A program made the position numbers and the translations under genes. A model generated the notes under the pieces. The model did no database searches. It was not told the DNA's origin and was given only the letters and a program-made list of their open reading frames with translations. Below are positions 1 through 9,990 of a stretch of DNA of 64,000 bases, piece after piece. Positions within the stretch are counted from its first letter, which is position 1, and every line of letters starts with the position of its first letter. The stretch lies in NCBI RefSeq assembly GCF_003852525.1, contig NZ_QAJL01000007.1:62001-126000 (forward strand). The letters run 5' to 3'. The DNA comes from Pedobacter sp. KBW06 (GTDB taxonomy: Bacteria; Bacteroidota; Bacteroidia; Sphingobacteriales; Sphingobacteriaceae).

Positions 1-558
1 AAAACCAGTCCTGTCAAAAGTAAATCTGATCCTAAGTCCTTTAAAAACTCCAGGTATGCTAATATGACTTGTCAGCAGCTCATTCAGCAAGGGGAAGGAA
101 AATTTATTGAGTTCAAACGTACCTTGAGAATAGACCTGGAAACAAATAAACCTGGAAACAAAGCAAAACAAGCTGTTGTCAAAACACTAGCTTCTTACCT
201 GAATTCAGGTGGAGGAGCACTATTGATCGGAGTAGCTGACAACAAAAAGGTCATCGGCTTGGACTTAGATTTCAGCTCCATAAAGAAGGGCGATAACCAT
301 GATAACTTTAAAAAAAGCTTTGACGAACTGATTTCCCTAAAATTTGGCAGCGATTACCATCACCTGATAGACCTTAGCTTTCATACTATAGATGAAAAAG
401 AAGTTTGCTTAATCATCATTGATACTAAATGCCACAAGCCCGTCTATATTAAAGACGAAGCAAACACCTCCAAGGAATTTTACATCAGACGGCAAGCCTC
501 TACAATACCCCTAAAAATTCATGAGGTCAACAACTACATTCAATCCTATTGGACTTAA
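1..558 (+). CDS. AlbA_2/Schlafen-type putative nucleic-acid-binding protein, 5'-partial
   Basis: The reading frame is open from the first base of the window, so the gene starts upstream and only its C-terminal 185 residues are visible. The first in-frame ATG is at 64 but need not be the start. The visible part has the AlbA_2 (Schlafen AlbA_2) pattern: GEGKFIEFKRT near the start, then SYLNSGGGALLIGVAD, the Gly-rich strand typical of the fold, and a FYIRRQASTIPL strand near the end. AlbA_2 proteins are often found in defence and mobile regions as DNA- or RNA-binding regulators or nucleases. The family call is fairly secure; the molecular role is not. It ends about 50 bp before a small ORF and 180 bp before the giant STAND gene on the same strand, so it may belong to the same defence locus. 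Confidence 0.75.
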   Translation, partial: KTSPVKSKSDPKSFKNSRYANMTCQQLIQQGEGKFIEFKRTLRIDLETNKPGNKAKQAVVKTLASYLNSGGGALLIGVADNKKVIGLDLDFSSIKKGDNHDNFKKSFDELISLKFGSDYHHLIDLSFHTIDEKEVCLIIIDTKCHKPVYIKDEANTSKEFYIRRQASTIPLKIHEVNNYIQSYWT

Positions 559-610
559 GTCTTGACAAATCTTACTTTTAACCAACTGCGTAATATAAAA
601 CTCTCTCCTA

Positions 611-748
611 ATGGATACATCCAATTTTAATAAATTAGACTTTACTACCATTTTCCTATTTGAAACACCGATTGGACGCACGGTTCAGATGGAAAACCTA
701 TCTTCATATATTATTTCTCATCTAACCATAAATAAAAATGGCGGATAA
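611..748 (+). CDS. Small ORF (45 aa) overlapping the start of the STAND gene
   Basis: An ATG at 611 opens a 45-codon frame beginning MDTSNFNKLDF, containing FETPIGRTVQMENLSSYI and ending with TAA at 746-748. The stop lies 11 bases inside the start of the 2,099-aa gene (ATG 738), an arrangement that favours translational coupling. Composition looks protein-like, with a mix of hydrophobic and charged residues and no low complexity. I recognise no family. It could be a small sensor, regulator or immunity component of the STAND system, a remnant of a longer gene, or a chance frame. Its existence as a gene is inferred only from position and composition. Confidence 0.4.
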   Translation: MDTSNFNKLDFTTIFLFETPIGRTVQMENLSSYIISHLTINKNGG

Positions 749-3700
749 TTTAGTGGGCTACAGCAGGGCCGGAGACATGTTTCATTACCAGTACGCCGCC
801 CGTAGAAGCCTGCGGCTGCTGGATCCAAACTCTGCGCCAACACTTTTCAAAATAGAAGGATCACCTGAACCCGATAAGGAAGGCGAATACGTCATAGACC
901 TCTTCGAACAGTATGGTGACTCAAAAAATGCTGAACGGATTTTGTACTTCCAGCTTAAACATACCACCCAGAATGAAAACGTTCCTTTTATTCTTAGTGA
1001 CTTGAAAGATACCTTCGTTGGATTCGCCAAACGTTTTAAGGAACACCATTCCAAAAACGAAATCATCAGCAAAAATATACAATTCAACATCGTCACCAAC
1101 CGGCCATTTGATCATGACTTGAAAAGTAACTTAAAGAAAATATCAACCGGCAAGGATTCAGGTAAAAGGTTTTTGAACACCCTGACCAAATACACTAAAC
1201 TCGATCCAGATGAACTAAAGCAATTTTGCAGCATCCTTAATATCCTAGACACAGAAGGGAACTATACCATACAGGAGCAACAGCTTCGTATAGAACTTAC
1301 GCAACTCTTTGCAGGTAGCATAAATCATATTCAAATTATGACCATCAGCAACATGATGGCTACCAAAGTAATGCCCAATTCAGACGGAACGGTAACACCG
1401 GAAGAAGTTCTACACTGCTTCGGGATGGAGATGCAACACCTTTATCCTGCCACGCCTGTATGGGAACCAGCAGCAAAACTTATTCGGCGCGAATGCCATG
1501 ATCAAATAAGCAAACAGATCCTATCCTACAATCAGCCTGTTATCGTGCACGCCCCAGGCGGGGTCGGCAAATCCGTCTTCACCCGGCAGCTCGTCGAAAA
1601 TATCGAGGAAGGCTCAGTGGCTATCGCCTATGACTGCTTCGGCGCAGGAAAATACCGAAATAAAAGTCATTCTCGCCATCGACACAGGGATGCGCTGGTG
1701 CAAATCACCAATGAACTTGCAGTCAAAGGCCTTACAGAAATCCTGCTGGCTCAAAACGGAACGCAGGACAGCGACATCATTCGCAAATTCCTCCATCGAA
1801 TTGAGATGGCCATTCTCTCCATCAGAAAAGCTTATCCTGAAGCCGTATTACTGATACTCGTGGATGCAGCTGACAATTCAGAAATGGCCGCTGAAGAGAT
1901 GAGTGAAAACTGTTTCGCATCAGACTTGTTGGCAGAGGAAATGCCCGACGGGTGCAAGCTGGTCTACCTCTGCAGGACAGAAAGAATTCTCTTGCTCAAC
2001 CCTAAATCTACCGTTCATCAAATCCCTCTTGATTCCTTTACTTTAAGCGAGACCAAGGAACACCTCAGGCAACATTTCCCAGACGCAAGCGAAGCAGAGT
2101 CTGAAGAATTTCACCGGCTCAGTCTGGCCAACCCGCGTGTTCAGGCCAATGCCATTGCAGAAGGAGCACAAACTCTCGAAGTCCTACTCAGCAATCTGGG
2201 ACCAAACCCGGTAACAGTTGAAAAACAGATAGAACTGCAGTTGGAAAAAGCCCTGAATAAAGTAAAAGATGCTTACCCAAAAAGATTTCACAAACAATTT
2301 CAAAAGATATGCACCGGTCTGGCCAGTCTCTCTCCAAACATACCATTGGAAATACTGGCAAAAATAGCTAAGGTCGATGTTCCTACTATATTCAGTTTTG
2401 TCACAGATTTCGGAAGATCCCTTTGGATAACTGGTGAAGCTGTACAGTTCCGCGATGAACCAACCGAAACCTGGTTTAAAAAAACTTTCACGGCTGATAC
2501 AACTGCTTTTAAGAAGTTCGCAAAAACCTTGGAACCGCTGGCAGAACACTCCACCTACGTCGCAGGAGTGCTGCCGCAAATCTATCACCAGGCAGAACAA
2601 TACCGAAAGCTAATTGATCTTTCACTCTCCGATGATTACCTACCAAAAAACAATGAAATCGACGCAAGGAATATTCGAATCTACCGGCTGCACTTTGCAT
2701 TGAAGGCAGCTTTGAGAATTAATGAGCTAAAAGATGCCGCAGTTCTTGCTTTAAGAGCGGGGGAAGAAATCGCTGGAAATAGCAGACAGTTTTACCTTCT
2801 CCGGGACAACCTGCACCTCATCACTGAACTCAGAACCGCTGATGAAGTTCATGAGATGGCACTTAAAAGGGACTTTCATAGCGGATGGGACGGCTCATCC
2901 AACCTCTATTCAGCATCCCTGTTATCCCGAATCCCGGAATTTCGGGGCGAAGCCCTAGCCTTCCAAAGGTCGGCCATCAACTGGCTGCGGGTCTCCTACG
3001 ATACGCCAAAAGATCCGGATGACCGGGACGATGTACCTTCAGAGGCTGACTGGCTTGAATTACTTTACCTCAAACTACAATTCCAAGGTACAGAAAGTGC
3101 CGCAACGATGATGTGTAAAATGAAGGACCGTGCACTGGTACATAAAATATCCGGCTGGCTGATCCAACGACTCGCAGACTTTCAGGACTTCGAAACAATC
3201 CATTTTTTGCTTGCAAAGTGCAGCGAGGACCCAATCCTTGTCATGAAATTTAATCAGGAACTTGCACTCTGCGGGTTAAGCTGTCCAAAAAAACTGATCA
3301 GGGATGCGGTGAAAAAAATCAAATCGCTAAAAGCGGATTCGCTTGCACAACCGATCGCATTCGATGACTATCGCTGGAAGGGGCCGGTATCCCTTGCAGA
3401 AACTGCGCTGGGTTACGGAATAGCAAAAGAAGACATTACCATATTCCTTAATAGAAACCTTCATATGCCTTCCAGCTATATGCTGAATAACTCAAGGTAT
3501 TTCAATCAAATGGACCACTTCATGAGGAGCCTGGCTTTACGCCACGAACTTGGGGGCGGTACTGAGTTGATAGAGGAATTTTTAAGCGCTGAAAAGCCGT
3601 CAAAAACCAAGGCATCCTATGACGAACAGCGCAAATACGAAGAAAAGAAAAATGTCGTCTTAGGCCTGCTACCTTGGTACAAGGCAAGGCTGGGAATCGT

Positions 3701-6700
3701 TACAAACGGTGGAAAATTGGAGCTGAACACCATAGAAACCTTTGCAAAAGCTTCGAAAAAGTCTGTTGCCGGACTGTATTTGCAAGATGACCCGGTACCT
3801 GTTACAATAGCTAAAGTATGCCTTGATATCCTCAAATTCGCTTCAGGAACCAGCGTGCAAGAACTTAAGGAATTTTACCATAAATACGTTAAAGGCAACA
3901 AAAGCCTGTACCCATCAGACTGGAATTCAGCCGTCTATTTTGCCCACCGAGCACCCCACTTAGCCGAGCTACGGGATGAAATTGAGGATGCCGCCTTTCG
4001 GAGAATAAGTCATATGCATGATATCGGGCCTGACGAACTATCCGAGCTGTATATGAGTCTGACCCGCGCAGTCCTCAAAACTTCTAAAGACAATGCCCTG
4101 TTTTATTTTGGAAAAGCGGCCGAAGCGGTCTCCAAAGTTGGTGATGAGCTATTCCATCGCTGGGATGCAGTAGTTCCCCTGGCAAAACAAACTGCCACAA
4201 GTAAAAAAGATGAACAGCAACTCGCCCAACGTTTCATGCGCACGGCAGAAGGGATTGGGAAAGACCAACGGGAAAAGCACTGGAGCAGAACCACAGCAGT
4301 GATAACAGCGGTTCAACTATCCCCTGGAGGCGGGCTATCCGCTTTAAGCAGATGGCGTGATCGGGAAATTGGTGATGCCGATTGGGCCAATGCTCATGCG
4401 CTGCTGGAAATGGTAGAAAGCTGGGACGTTGATCCGCTAGCCGCCTGGAGTTTCACCACACTCTCTAGCCGAGACTCGCTTGCACGGGCCCTGGAACGCT
4501 TCGTAAAATCCAAACTAATTCCAGCGGCTGCGAAAAACCAGATTATAACAGACGCAGTGAGCCGCATGAAGAGAGAAGGCATCGAAATTAATTTCTGGTT
4601 TGAACTGGAAGGTTGGTTGAGCGAGGAGAAAATAAAGAACCCTGCCTTAGCTGAAATCCTTGCCGAATTTCCAGCACGACAAAAGAAAGATAAGGCAAAA
4701 AGTGATTACCAGCAAAACAAGGACTATCAGCCTGACCTAGACTGGGAAGCTATATTCAGAAACCTCAATCTGCTGGATTACCGCGACATCGAAAAGCTAA
4801 ATACAAGAATCGAGCAGCACAGCAGGGAGAAGAAGACTTCCTTCCAACGTTACGTCATTTGGAACGAGTCCTTAAAAAGGATCAGCACTCAACAATTAGC
4901 TCCCTTCATAGACGAAGTACTTAAATGCGACTGGCTGGTCAGTTATGATTTCGAAGCACTATTAGCCAGAATCCCTGAGTCTTGGGCCTTACGGCCTGCC
5001 TTTCAGCAACAGCTGGATGCAATCATAGAAAAAATAGGTATCCGCTTCGCCCTTGATCTGACTGAAGATTATGGCTATCGTAACATTTTGAAGGTCTTAC
5101 CAAAGCACGAAAATTCTGAAATAACTCTTCAAAAGGGCATATTCAACGGACTAATCAACAGCCGTGAATTTGCTAGCGCAGAACAATTATTTGGACTGGC
5201 TCGGCTCGCCTCTCCGTACCTTACACCTGCTCAGGCGGCGGAGACACTAGATTATGCGCTCAGTCGCTTTGAATGTCATTTTGAAGATTCCTTTGCCGAC
5301 GGCCCATGGCAGGACTGGCTGGAGACTTCTGCCGATCCTATCCACGTGATGTCAGGATATTTATGGGCGGCACTTGCTTCCCCAAGTGCCGACATCAGAT
5401 GGAGGGCTGCCCATACAATCAGACGCCTTGCAGCTTTTGGCCGGACGAACGTAATTGGATGTTTGTTTCAAAATGCCAAGGAAAACAAGGCCAGGGCATT
5501 CGGTGCAAAGGACTATCCATTTTATCAGCTGAACGCCAACCTTTTCTTAGTGATCGCCTGCGCAAGGGTATCCCTGGAACTTCCGGAAACACTAGAATCT
5601 TTCGCATCAGAGCTTCTCTTTTATGCCACCGACAGTGAGCATGCCTTAATTATGAAATTCGCTTCAGAGGCTGCGCTAGCATTAGCCTCTAAATTTCCTT
5701 TATGCTATACCCCGGAGCAAATCCACTCCATAGATCCCATAAGCCGGTCATTGGGAACACTTGGAGAAGTGGAATTAGAAGAATGGCATAATACAAATTT
5801 AGATCAGAATCAAATATCAGCGGAAAATCAGTATCAATATGAAGACCAGGATGAAACTGAAGTGGAAGAAAATGAAGAAGACTTCCACCTGGATTATGAT
5901 TTCAAAAAGGATTGGCTGAGTCCATTGGCCGACTCCTTCGGCCTCAAAGAAAACTATATCTCCCAGCTGATCTCTAATATAATTCATATAGAATGGGAGC
6001 TCAGACTCGACAAATTTGACGACGATTCGAGGTCAGACCTCTGGAACAAGGCCAGTAACTACAATCGCCTTTCCAGCCGACACGGATATCCAGAAGCAGA
6101 TGACTATCGGTTTTACCTCTCCTACCATGCATTAATGGTAGTGGCAGCTCGTTTATTATCATCTATTCCGCTGCTCAAAGCCGAGGAGTATGATGAATAC
6201 AATCCTTGGGAAGGCTTTCTATCTTCACACAGTTTAACACGTCCAGACGGGCGATGGATTTCAGATTGGAGAGACCCCGCTCCACTACAACTTCCAGAAT
6301 GGGCAAGCCAGGATTTCCAGGAATGGCATTCTGCAATACCAGAACAAAGCTTCATCAATGCGATCATAGGAAAGAGAGAGAAAGAAATCATCATTACACT
6401 CTCTGGCAATTGGCGGGAGGAAGTGGATTCTAAACGGGAAACAACCTATGTAGCATCCGCACTTGTTGAACCGACAACCTCCGATGCGCTGCTGCGTGCC
6501 TTAAGCACCTGCGAAAATCCAAGGCACTTCGTCCTGCCAGCATACAAGGATTCCCATGAAGGCATTGACCGCTACCCCTTTCGCCTTTGGGGCTGGATAG
6601 TTAATTCAGGCCTTACCGCAGAGCTGGACAAAAGAGACCCATTTGCTAATGAACTGCCAATCCCGCCTATTGAAATCGGAGAAAAATTCTGCGCGCAACT

Positions 6701-7037
6701 TGGATTACTCAAGGCCGTCGATCATAAATCTTATGCACTTAAAAACCAGCCCTCAAAAAGCATCATACAGTGCCAGATGTGGTGCGCCAGCCCTGCTTCA
6801 GAAAACGACAATTCTCAGCAGCGCGGCAATACGATTCGTTGCAAGTTTAGCTCATTAATTAATATCTTAAAAGAATTGAATATGGAACTGCTTCTGGAGG
6901 TCGAGATTGAAAGGAAGTATCATACCACGTACCGTTCCCAAAAAGATGACAAGGACCTGCCCGCTGTACATAAATTATTTATCATCTCACAAAATGGAAC
7001 AATCAGAGACATTCGACAAAGTTACCCGATTGGGTAA
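738..7037 (+). CDS. Avs/AVAST-like antiphage STAND ATPase with N-terminal DUF4297/Cap4-like nuclease
   Basis: This 2,099-aa protein has three parts. Residues about 1-200 start with MFHYQYAARRSLRLL and contain an acidic strand (VIDLF) followed by YFQLKHT, the D...QxK pattern of Cap4/DUF4297 PD-(D/E)xK nucleases. Residues about 265-480 hold the P-loop NTPase: Walker A HAPGGVGKS near 272 and Walker B LLILVDAAD near 370. The remaining 1,600 residues are helical, repeat-like sequence (TPR/HEAT-type), with an acidic linker near 1,690-1,720. In Avs proteins such a C-terminal region recognises phage terminase or portal, causing oligomerisation and nuclease activation. The size and domain order fit the DUF4297-STAND (type III) class, but the subtype is inferred. 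It overlaps a small ORF at its start and a companion gene by 44 nt at its end. Confidence 0.75.
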   Translation: MADNLVGYSRAGDMFHYQYAARRSLRLLDPNSAPTLFKIEGSPEPDKEGEYVIDLFEQYGDSKNAERILYFQLKHTTQNENVPFILSDLKDTFVGFAKRFKEHHSKNEIISKNIQFNIVTNRPFDHDLKSNLKKISTGKDSGKRFLNTLTKYTKLDPDELKQFCSILNILDTEGNYTIQEQQLRIELTQLFAGSINHIQIMTISNMMATKVMPNSDGTVTPEEVLHCFGMEMQHLYPATPVWEPAAKLIRRECHDQISKQILSYNQPVIVHAPGGVGKSVFTRQLVENIEEGSVAIAYDCFGAGKYRNKSHSRHRHRDALVQITNELAVKGLTEILLAQNGTQDSDIIRKFLHRIEMAILSIRKAYPEAVLLILVDAADNSEMAAEEMSENCFASDLLAEEMPDGCKLVYLCRTERILLLNPKSTVHQIPLDSFTLSETKEHLRQHFPDASEAESEEFHRLSLANPRVQANAIAEGAQTLEVLLSNLGPNPVTVEKQIELQLEKALNKVKDAYPKRFHKQFQKICTGLASLSPNIPLEILAKIAKVDVPTIFSFVTDFGRSLWITGEAVQFRDEPTETWFKKTFTADTTAFKKFAKTLEPLAEHSTYVAGVLPQIYHQAEQYRKLIDLSLSDDYLPKNNEIDARNIRIYRLHFALKAALRINELKDAAVLALRAGEEIAGNSRQFYLLRDNLHLITELRTADEVHEMALKRDFHSGWDGSSNLYSASLLSRIPEFRGEALAFQRSAINWLRVSYDTPKDPDDRDDVPSEADWLELLYLKLQFQGTESAATMMCKMKDRALVHKISGWLIQRLADFQDFETIHFLLAKCSEDPILVMKFNQELALCGLSCPKKLIRDAVKKIKSLKADSLAQPIAFDDYRWKGPVSLAETALGYGIAKEDITIFLNRNLHMPSSYMLNNSRYFNQMDHFMRSLALRHELGGGTELIEEFLSAEKPSKTKASYDEQRKYEEKKNVVLGLLPWYKARLGIVTNGGKLELNTIETFAKASKKSVAGLYLQDDPVPVTIAKVCLDILKFASGTSVQELKEFYHKYVKGNKSLYPSDWNSAVYFAHRAPHLAELRDEIEDAAFRRISHMHDIGPDELSELYMSLTRAVLKTSKDNALFYFGKAAEAVSKVGDELFHRWDAVVPLAKQTATSKKDEQQLAQRFMRTAEGIGKDQREKHWSRTTAVITAVQLSPGGGLSALSRWRDREIGDADWANAHALLEMVESWDVDPLAAWSFTTLSSRDSLARALERFVKSKLIPAAAKNQIITDAVSRMKREGIEINFWFELEGWLSEEKIKNPALAEILAEFPARQKKDKAKSDYQQNKDYQPDLDWEAIFRNLNLLDYRDIEKLNTRIEQHSREKKTSFQRYVIWNESLKRISTQQLAPFIDEVLKCDWLVSYDFEALLARIPESWALRPAFQQQLDAIIEKIGIRFALDLTEDYGYRNILKVLPKHENSEITLQKGIFNGLINSREFASAEQLFGLARLASPYLTPAQAAETLDYALSRFECHFEDSFADGPWQDWLETSADPIHVMSGYLWAALASPSADIRWRAAHTIRRLAAFGRTNVIGCLFQNAKENKARAFGAKDYPFYQLNANLFLVIACARVSLELPETLESFASELLFYATDSEHALIMKFASEAALALASKFPLCYTPEQIHSIDPISRSLGTLGEVELEEWHNTNLDQNQISAENQYQYEDQDETEVEENEEDFHLDYDFKKDWLSPLADSFGLKENYISQLISNIIHIEWELRLDKFDDDSRSDLWNKASNYNRLSSRHGYPEADDYRFYLSYHALMVVAARLLSSIPLLKAEEYDEYNPWEGFLSSHSLTRPDGRWISDWRDPAPLQLPEWASQDFQEWHSAIPEQSFINAIIGKREKEIIITLSGNWREEVDSKRETTYVASALVEPTTSDALLRALSTCENPRHFVLPAYKDSHEGIDRYPFRLWGWIVNSGLTAELDKRDPFANELPIPPIEIGEKFCAQLGLLKAVDHKSYALKNQPSKSIIQCQMWCASPASENDNSQQRGNTIRCKFSSLINILKELNMELLLEVEIERKYHTTYRSQKDDKDLPAVHKLFIISQNGTIRDIRQSYPIG

Positions 7038-7707
7038 GCTACTGGTAAAAGAACTATCACTAGAAAACAGCAGTGACACGCTGGGCCGCTGGATGGCTCA
7101 TTACGTCGCCGGAAAAATGGACGAAGCCAGCAATGGTACGGGCAAAAGAAAGGAAGAAGCCGAGCAAGCCTGCACGGAAACAATCCTTGCTCTTTGGGAC
7201 CACCGATGGAAAATGAGCTCCAGACTCCGGCCGCTTAAAAGCTTCCGAGAAATACTGGAAACCCTGAGCGCCATGGTTCCTGAAAACAAACAGTCTTATT
7301 ATTTTCATTATCAGGATGTAGACCCTACCCCCTCCGACAACCAGAAACTGAAAAAAGCCAGGGAAATAGATGCAGCAGCGAGGGGTGTTCTCAAATACTT
7401 AATGTCTGAGGCGGCAAAGGAAGTTGCCTCACCAGACCTCCACGACTGGATTGAAGCCTCAGATGCCATTGCCGAATATCCAGACATGATGGTGATCAGG
7501 ACAGTTTATGAACGAAAAGAATATGCTGTCGATCGGAATGTCCCATTATTTGACGACAACGAATTGACTCCGGGCTATTTGTTGAGCGGCTTGGAACAAA
7601 CCCTAAGGCAGATGGACCTTCTTATTCAGCATACTAAATTGATAAAGACAGAAATCACTAAGAAAATTAAGGCAACTAAAGCTGCGAAATCCAGATCAAC
7701 TGAATAA
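6994..7707 (+). CDS. Companion protein of the Avs-like STAND gene (237 aa, unknown)
   Basis: The most likely start is the ATG at 6994 (MEQSETFDKV), 44 bases inside the end of the STAND gene. An earlier in-frame ATG at 6907 would add a basic stretch read in the shadow of the larger gene. The protein is mostly helical, highly charged and soluble, with a Lys-rich C-terminus (residues about 215-237) and a long helix around WDHRWKMSSRLRPLKSFRE. I see no catalytic motif or membrane segment. Two-gene Avs loci with a smaller second protein are known for the type III class; the tight overlap here supports joint expression and a role in the same system. Whether it is homologous to Avs3B cannot be decided by eye. 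Confidence 0.7.
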   Translation: MEQSETFDKVTRLGKLLVKELSLENSSDTLGRWMAHYVAGKMDEASNGTGKRKEEAEQACTETILALWDHRWKMSSRLRPLKSFREILETLSAMVPENKQSYYFHYQDVDPTPSDNQKLKKAREIDAAARGVLKYLMSEAAKEVASPDLHDWIEASDAIAEYPDMMVIRTVYERKEYAVDRNVPLFDDNELTPGYLLSGLEQTLRQMDLLIQHTKLIKTEITKKIKATKAAKSRSTE

Positions 7708-7789
7708 ACATCATAAATCCGAGCCGATCTTCCCATTGATATTTTTAGACTGGCAATGGAAGTCTTAGTTCTTTGGCGAGGGCCCAGAA

Positions 7790-8716
7790 TTAGTCCTTAG
7801 CGACATCAGCAATTTCCGGAACAATGATTTTTATAGGTTGTCCATCATTACTCAGTAGAAAAACTTTAGCCAGATTGCCGTCTACATCAAAAGTATAACT
7901 AAACATTCCACAAATGTATTCTAATGGGCCGTGGGGAGTTCTTACAAAGACTCTGTAACGGCCATGATTAATTTCTTTGAATTGTTCCTGGGTAATTGGA
8001 TGTGCGTAGTGACAGACCCGAATCATGTGCAGGTTGGCACCCCCGTTCTCAGTCTCATGAAGCGGTACGTATTCATTTTTCGACGCGTTGGGAATGCTCG
8101 CCCAAGCCTCAGATTGAATATTTATTTCTTTTTTGGCCTGGAAGGCATCATTTGGCCAATATTTATAGGCTAATGCCGATATTCTGTCAAAAACCGGCTT
8201 ATTGAACTGACTCAAACTTTTAGCACCAGGAAAGAGCCCGTCGTCAAAATGAAAATCAGTAAGGAAACCGTCTCTAAAGTAAAGATAAGCATCAATACTT
8301 TGCGCATAGAACATACCATTTCTGGAAACATTTTCAAGTTTCAACACCTTTGAAAGAAAGTCAACGTTCAGGCTATTGTATTCGATACCGTCAGTAAGTG
8401 CTTCGGCGACTTTTTGAGTATTGAAATATTTATTTATCGAAAAGTTACCCAGGAATTTTTTGACTTCCTTGTCCGTGAGATAGGTTATATCAGTTGAGGT
8501 TAAAACGAATGCTATATTTCTTGTAAAGAGTTCAAAGCCCACATAGTGGATTTTGTCTTTACCGCTTCCAATTACTGGTCCATATACTTGCTCAAGTTCA
8601 TAACCCAAAGCCAAGGTTACACTGTTCACAGATCCGTTACCAGTATCCCCAATATATTGGACAAACCCACTTTTTGCCGGGACGAATATACCTGTGGATG
8701 TACGCTTGTTAAACAT
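7790..8716 (-). CDS. Unrecognised 308-aa protein, second gene of a two-gene operon
   Basis: The ATG at 8716 lies 5 bases after the stop of the 422-aa gene, so the two are almost certainly co-transcribed. I do not recognise a family. The N-terminus (STGIFVPAKSGFVQYIGDTGNG) is Gly/Ser-rich and the protein ends in a beta-rich region (RYRVFVRTPHGPLEYICGMFSYTFD). No signal peptide, membrane helix or nucleotide-binding motif is visible, so it is probably cytoplasmic. Its position, convergent with the Avs-like locus and among other defence candidates, makes a defence role possible, but nothing in the sequence demonstrates it. Confidence 0.75.
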   Translation of the reverse strand: MFNKRTSTGIFVPAKSGFVQYIGDTGNGSVNSVTLALGYELEQVYGPVIGSGKDKIHYVGFELFTRNIAFVLTSTDITYLTDKEVKKFLGNFSINKYFNTQKVAEALTDGIEYNSLNVDFLSKVLKLENVSRNGMFYAQSIDAYLYFRDGFLTDFHFDDGLFPGAKSLSQFNKPVFDRISALAYKYWPNDAFQAKKEINIQSEAWASIPNASKNEYVPLHETENGGANLHMIRVCHYAHPITQEQFKEINHGRYRVFVRTPHGPLEYICGMFSYTFDVDGNLAKVFLLSNDGQPIKIIVPEIADVAKD

Positions 8717-8721
8717 GATGG

Positions 8722-9990
8722 TTAGGGATTAGAAATCTGAGAAGAAATATCTGTTAATTTTGATTTCACATATAAATGAACTTTGTTGATGTCTGCTGTT
8801 GAAAATTGAACTGAAAACAAACGTTCGATATGTTGTATTTGCTGATTTATGCCTTTTCCGTCCTGAAACAATTCCCAGATATTAGTAAGTCCTTTAAACC
8901 GGTTTATGACTTTGTGGTCTTTGTAAGACTGGATGCCTTTAGTCAAGATGTTGCCACCAAGTTTTCCCAGATTTAGATCTTTAAATGAATCGGTTAGACT
9001 TTCACCATCAAGTAAACTATCGGTTCCTTTATCCAAATCAGCATCCTTTGAAACATCAAGTGTTCCATAAAATATCTTGCTCCGTTGACCCAAATACTTA
9101 TGGTTAAATGTGGTCCAGAATTCCTCAAACTTTCTGAAAGTGCTCAACTGGGACTTTAGATTTGGCGCTTCAGCTATTTCCTGCTCAAATTCGACGAACT
9201 TATCCCTTAAGTTTTGATAGTCAGCCCTAAGCTGCGTAAGCTTTAGCGGAATGTCAGAAACGGAAGTTACCTGTCCCAGCAAAATATTAGCAAAGGGTGG
9301 AATCGGAAGTACCCGATAATTCAAGCTCCTGAGCAATTCGTGTAAGTTTGCCTCGTGTGTCTTTGCAATTTTATCCAGTGCTTTAATTGAATACGGCGTA
9401 GTGGTCAGCGAACTGATCTGCTGTCCGTATAAATAAATTGGGAGTGTTGTTTGGATACTGGATGTTCTGGAAACACCCAGTAAATTGCGAACTAGTTCAT
9501 CAGACCTGCTCAAAACTTCAGAAACAACGAAATCCTCATCGTCTACCTTTGCCGTCACCAGTGGTATTTCATCAATTATATGACCCACATCACTTTTGAG
9601 GAAATAGTCACTATGTATCCTTTTCCCGTATTCAATGATAAAACCTTGTTGCAATTCCTTCCGGGTCCTGCCATACGTACTGGCCCTGTATATTTCCCGC
9701 CCTGATTTTTCAAGCACACCATTTACGAATCTCAGCCCTCCTTCTCTTACCACCATATTCAGGATTGGTCTCCCGTTCGGAAAAAGAGCCGATGTTGTAA
9801 GATTAAGATGATTCAACTCGTTTAGTGAAGTGTAAAAACTTGATGATCCGATGAAGGTTTCTACAAATGTGTTTAAGGTAAACAAGAATTCAAAATTGGG
9901 CTTTCCATAACCTCCAAGGTAGAAATCAAGTTCATCCAGTAAGTTCATACTGATATAAGCACTGTTATACGAAATTGAGTCATCTGCCAT
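8722..9990 (-). CDS. Unrecognised 422-aa protein with central coiled coil, first gene of a two-gene operon
   Basis: It starts with ATG at 9990 and is followed after 5 bases by the 308-aa gene. The sequence is soluble. Residues about 250-290 (KLTQLRADYQNLRDKFVEFE) look like a coiled coil, and the region around 310-350 is rich in Asp, Ser and Leu. A short Pro-rich segment (VLPIPPFANILLGQ) precedes the coiled coil. No catalytic motif or signal peptide is evident. I cannot assign a function. The pair has no recognisable link to metabolism and sits inside the island, so it is a candidate for an uncharacterised accessory or defence module. Confidence 0.75.
   Translation of the reverse strand: MADDSISYNSAYISMNLLDELDFYLGGYGKPNFEFLFTLNTFVETFIGSSSFYTSLNELNHLNLTTSALFPNGRPILNMVVREGGLRFVNGVLEKSGREIYRASTYGRTRKELQQGFIIEYGKRIHSDYFLKSDVGHIIDEIPLVTAKVDDEDFVVSEVLSRSDELVRNLLGVSRTSSIQTTLPIYLYGQQISSLTTTPYSIKALDKIAKTHEANLHELLRSLNYRVLPIPPFANILLGQVTSVSDIPLKLTQLRADYQNLRDKFVEFEQEIAEAPNLKSQLSTFRKFEEFWTTFNHKYLGQRSKIFYGTLDVSKDADLDKGTDSLLDGESLTDSFKDLNLGKLGGNILTKGIQSYKDHKVINRFKGLTNIWELFQDGKGINQQIQHIERLFSVQFSTADINKVHLYVKSKLTDISSQISNP

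Noticed and set aside
5306-5638. 110-aa plus-strand frame inside the STAND gene
   Set aside because: It lies wholly within the large gene in another frame and has no independent promoter or family resemblance.
6907-6993. Upstream start for the STAND companion gene
   Set aside because: The added residues are read in the shadow of the larger gene and are basic and unlike the rest; ATG 6994 fits better.
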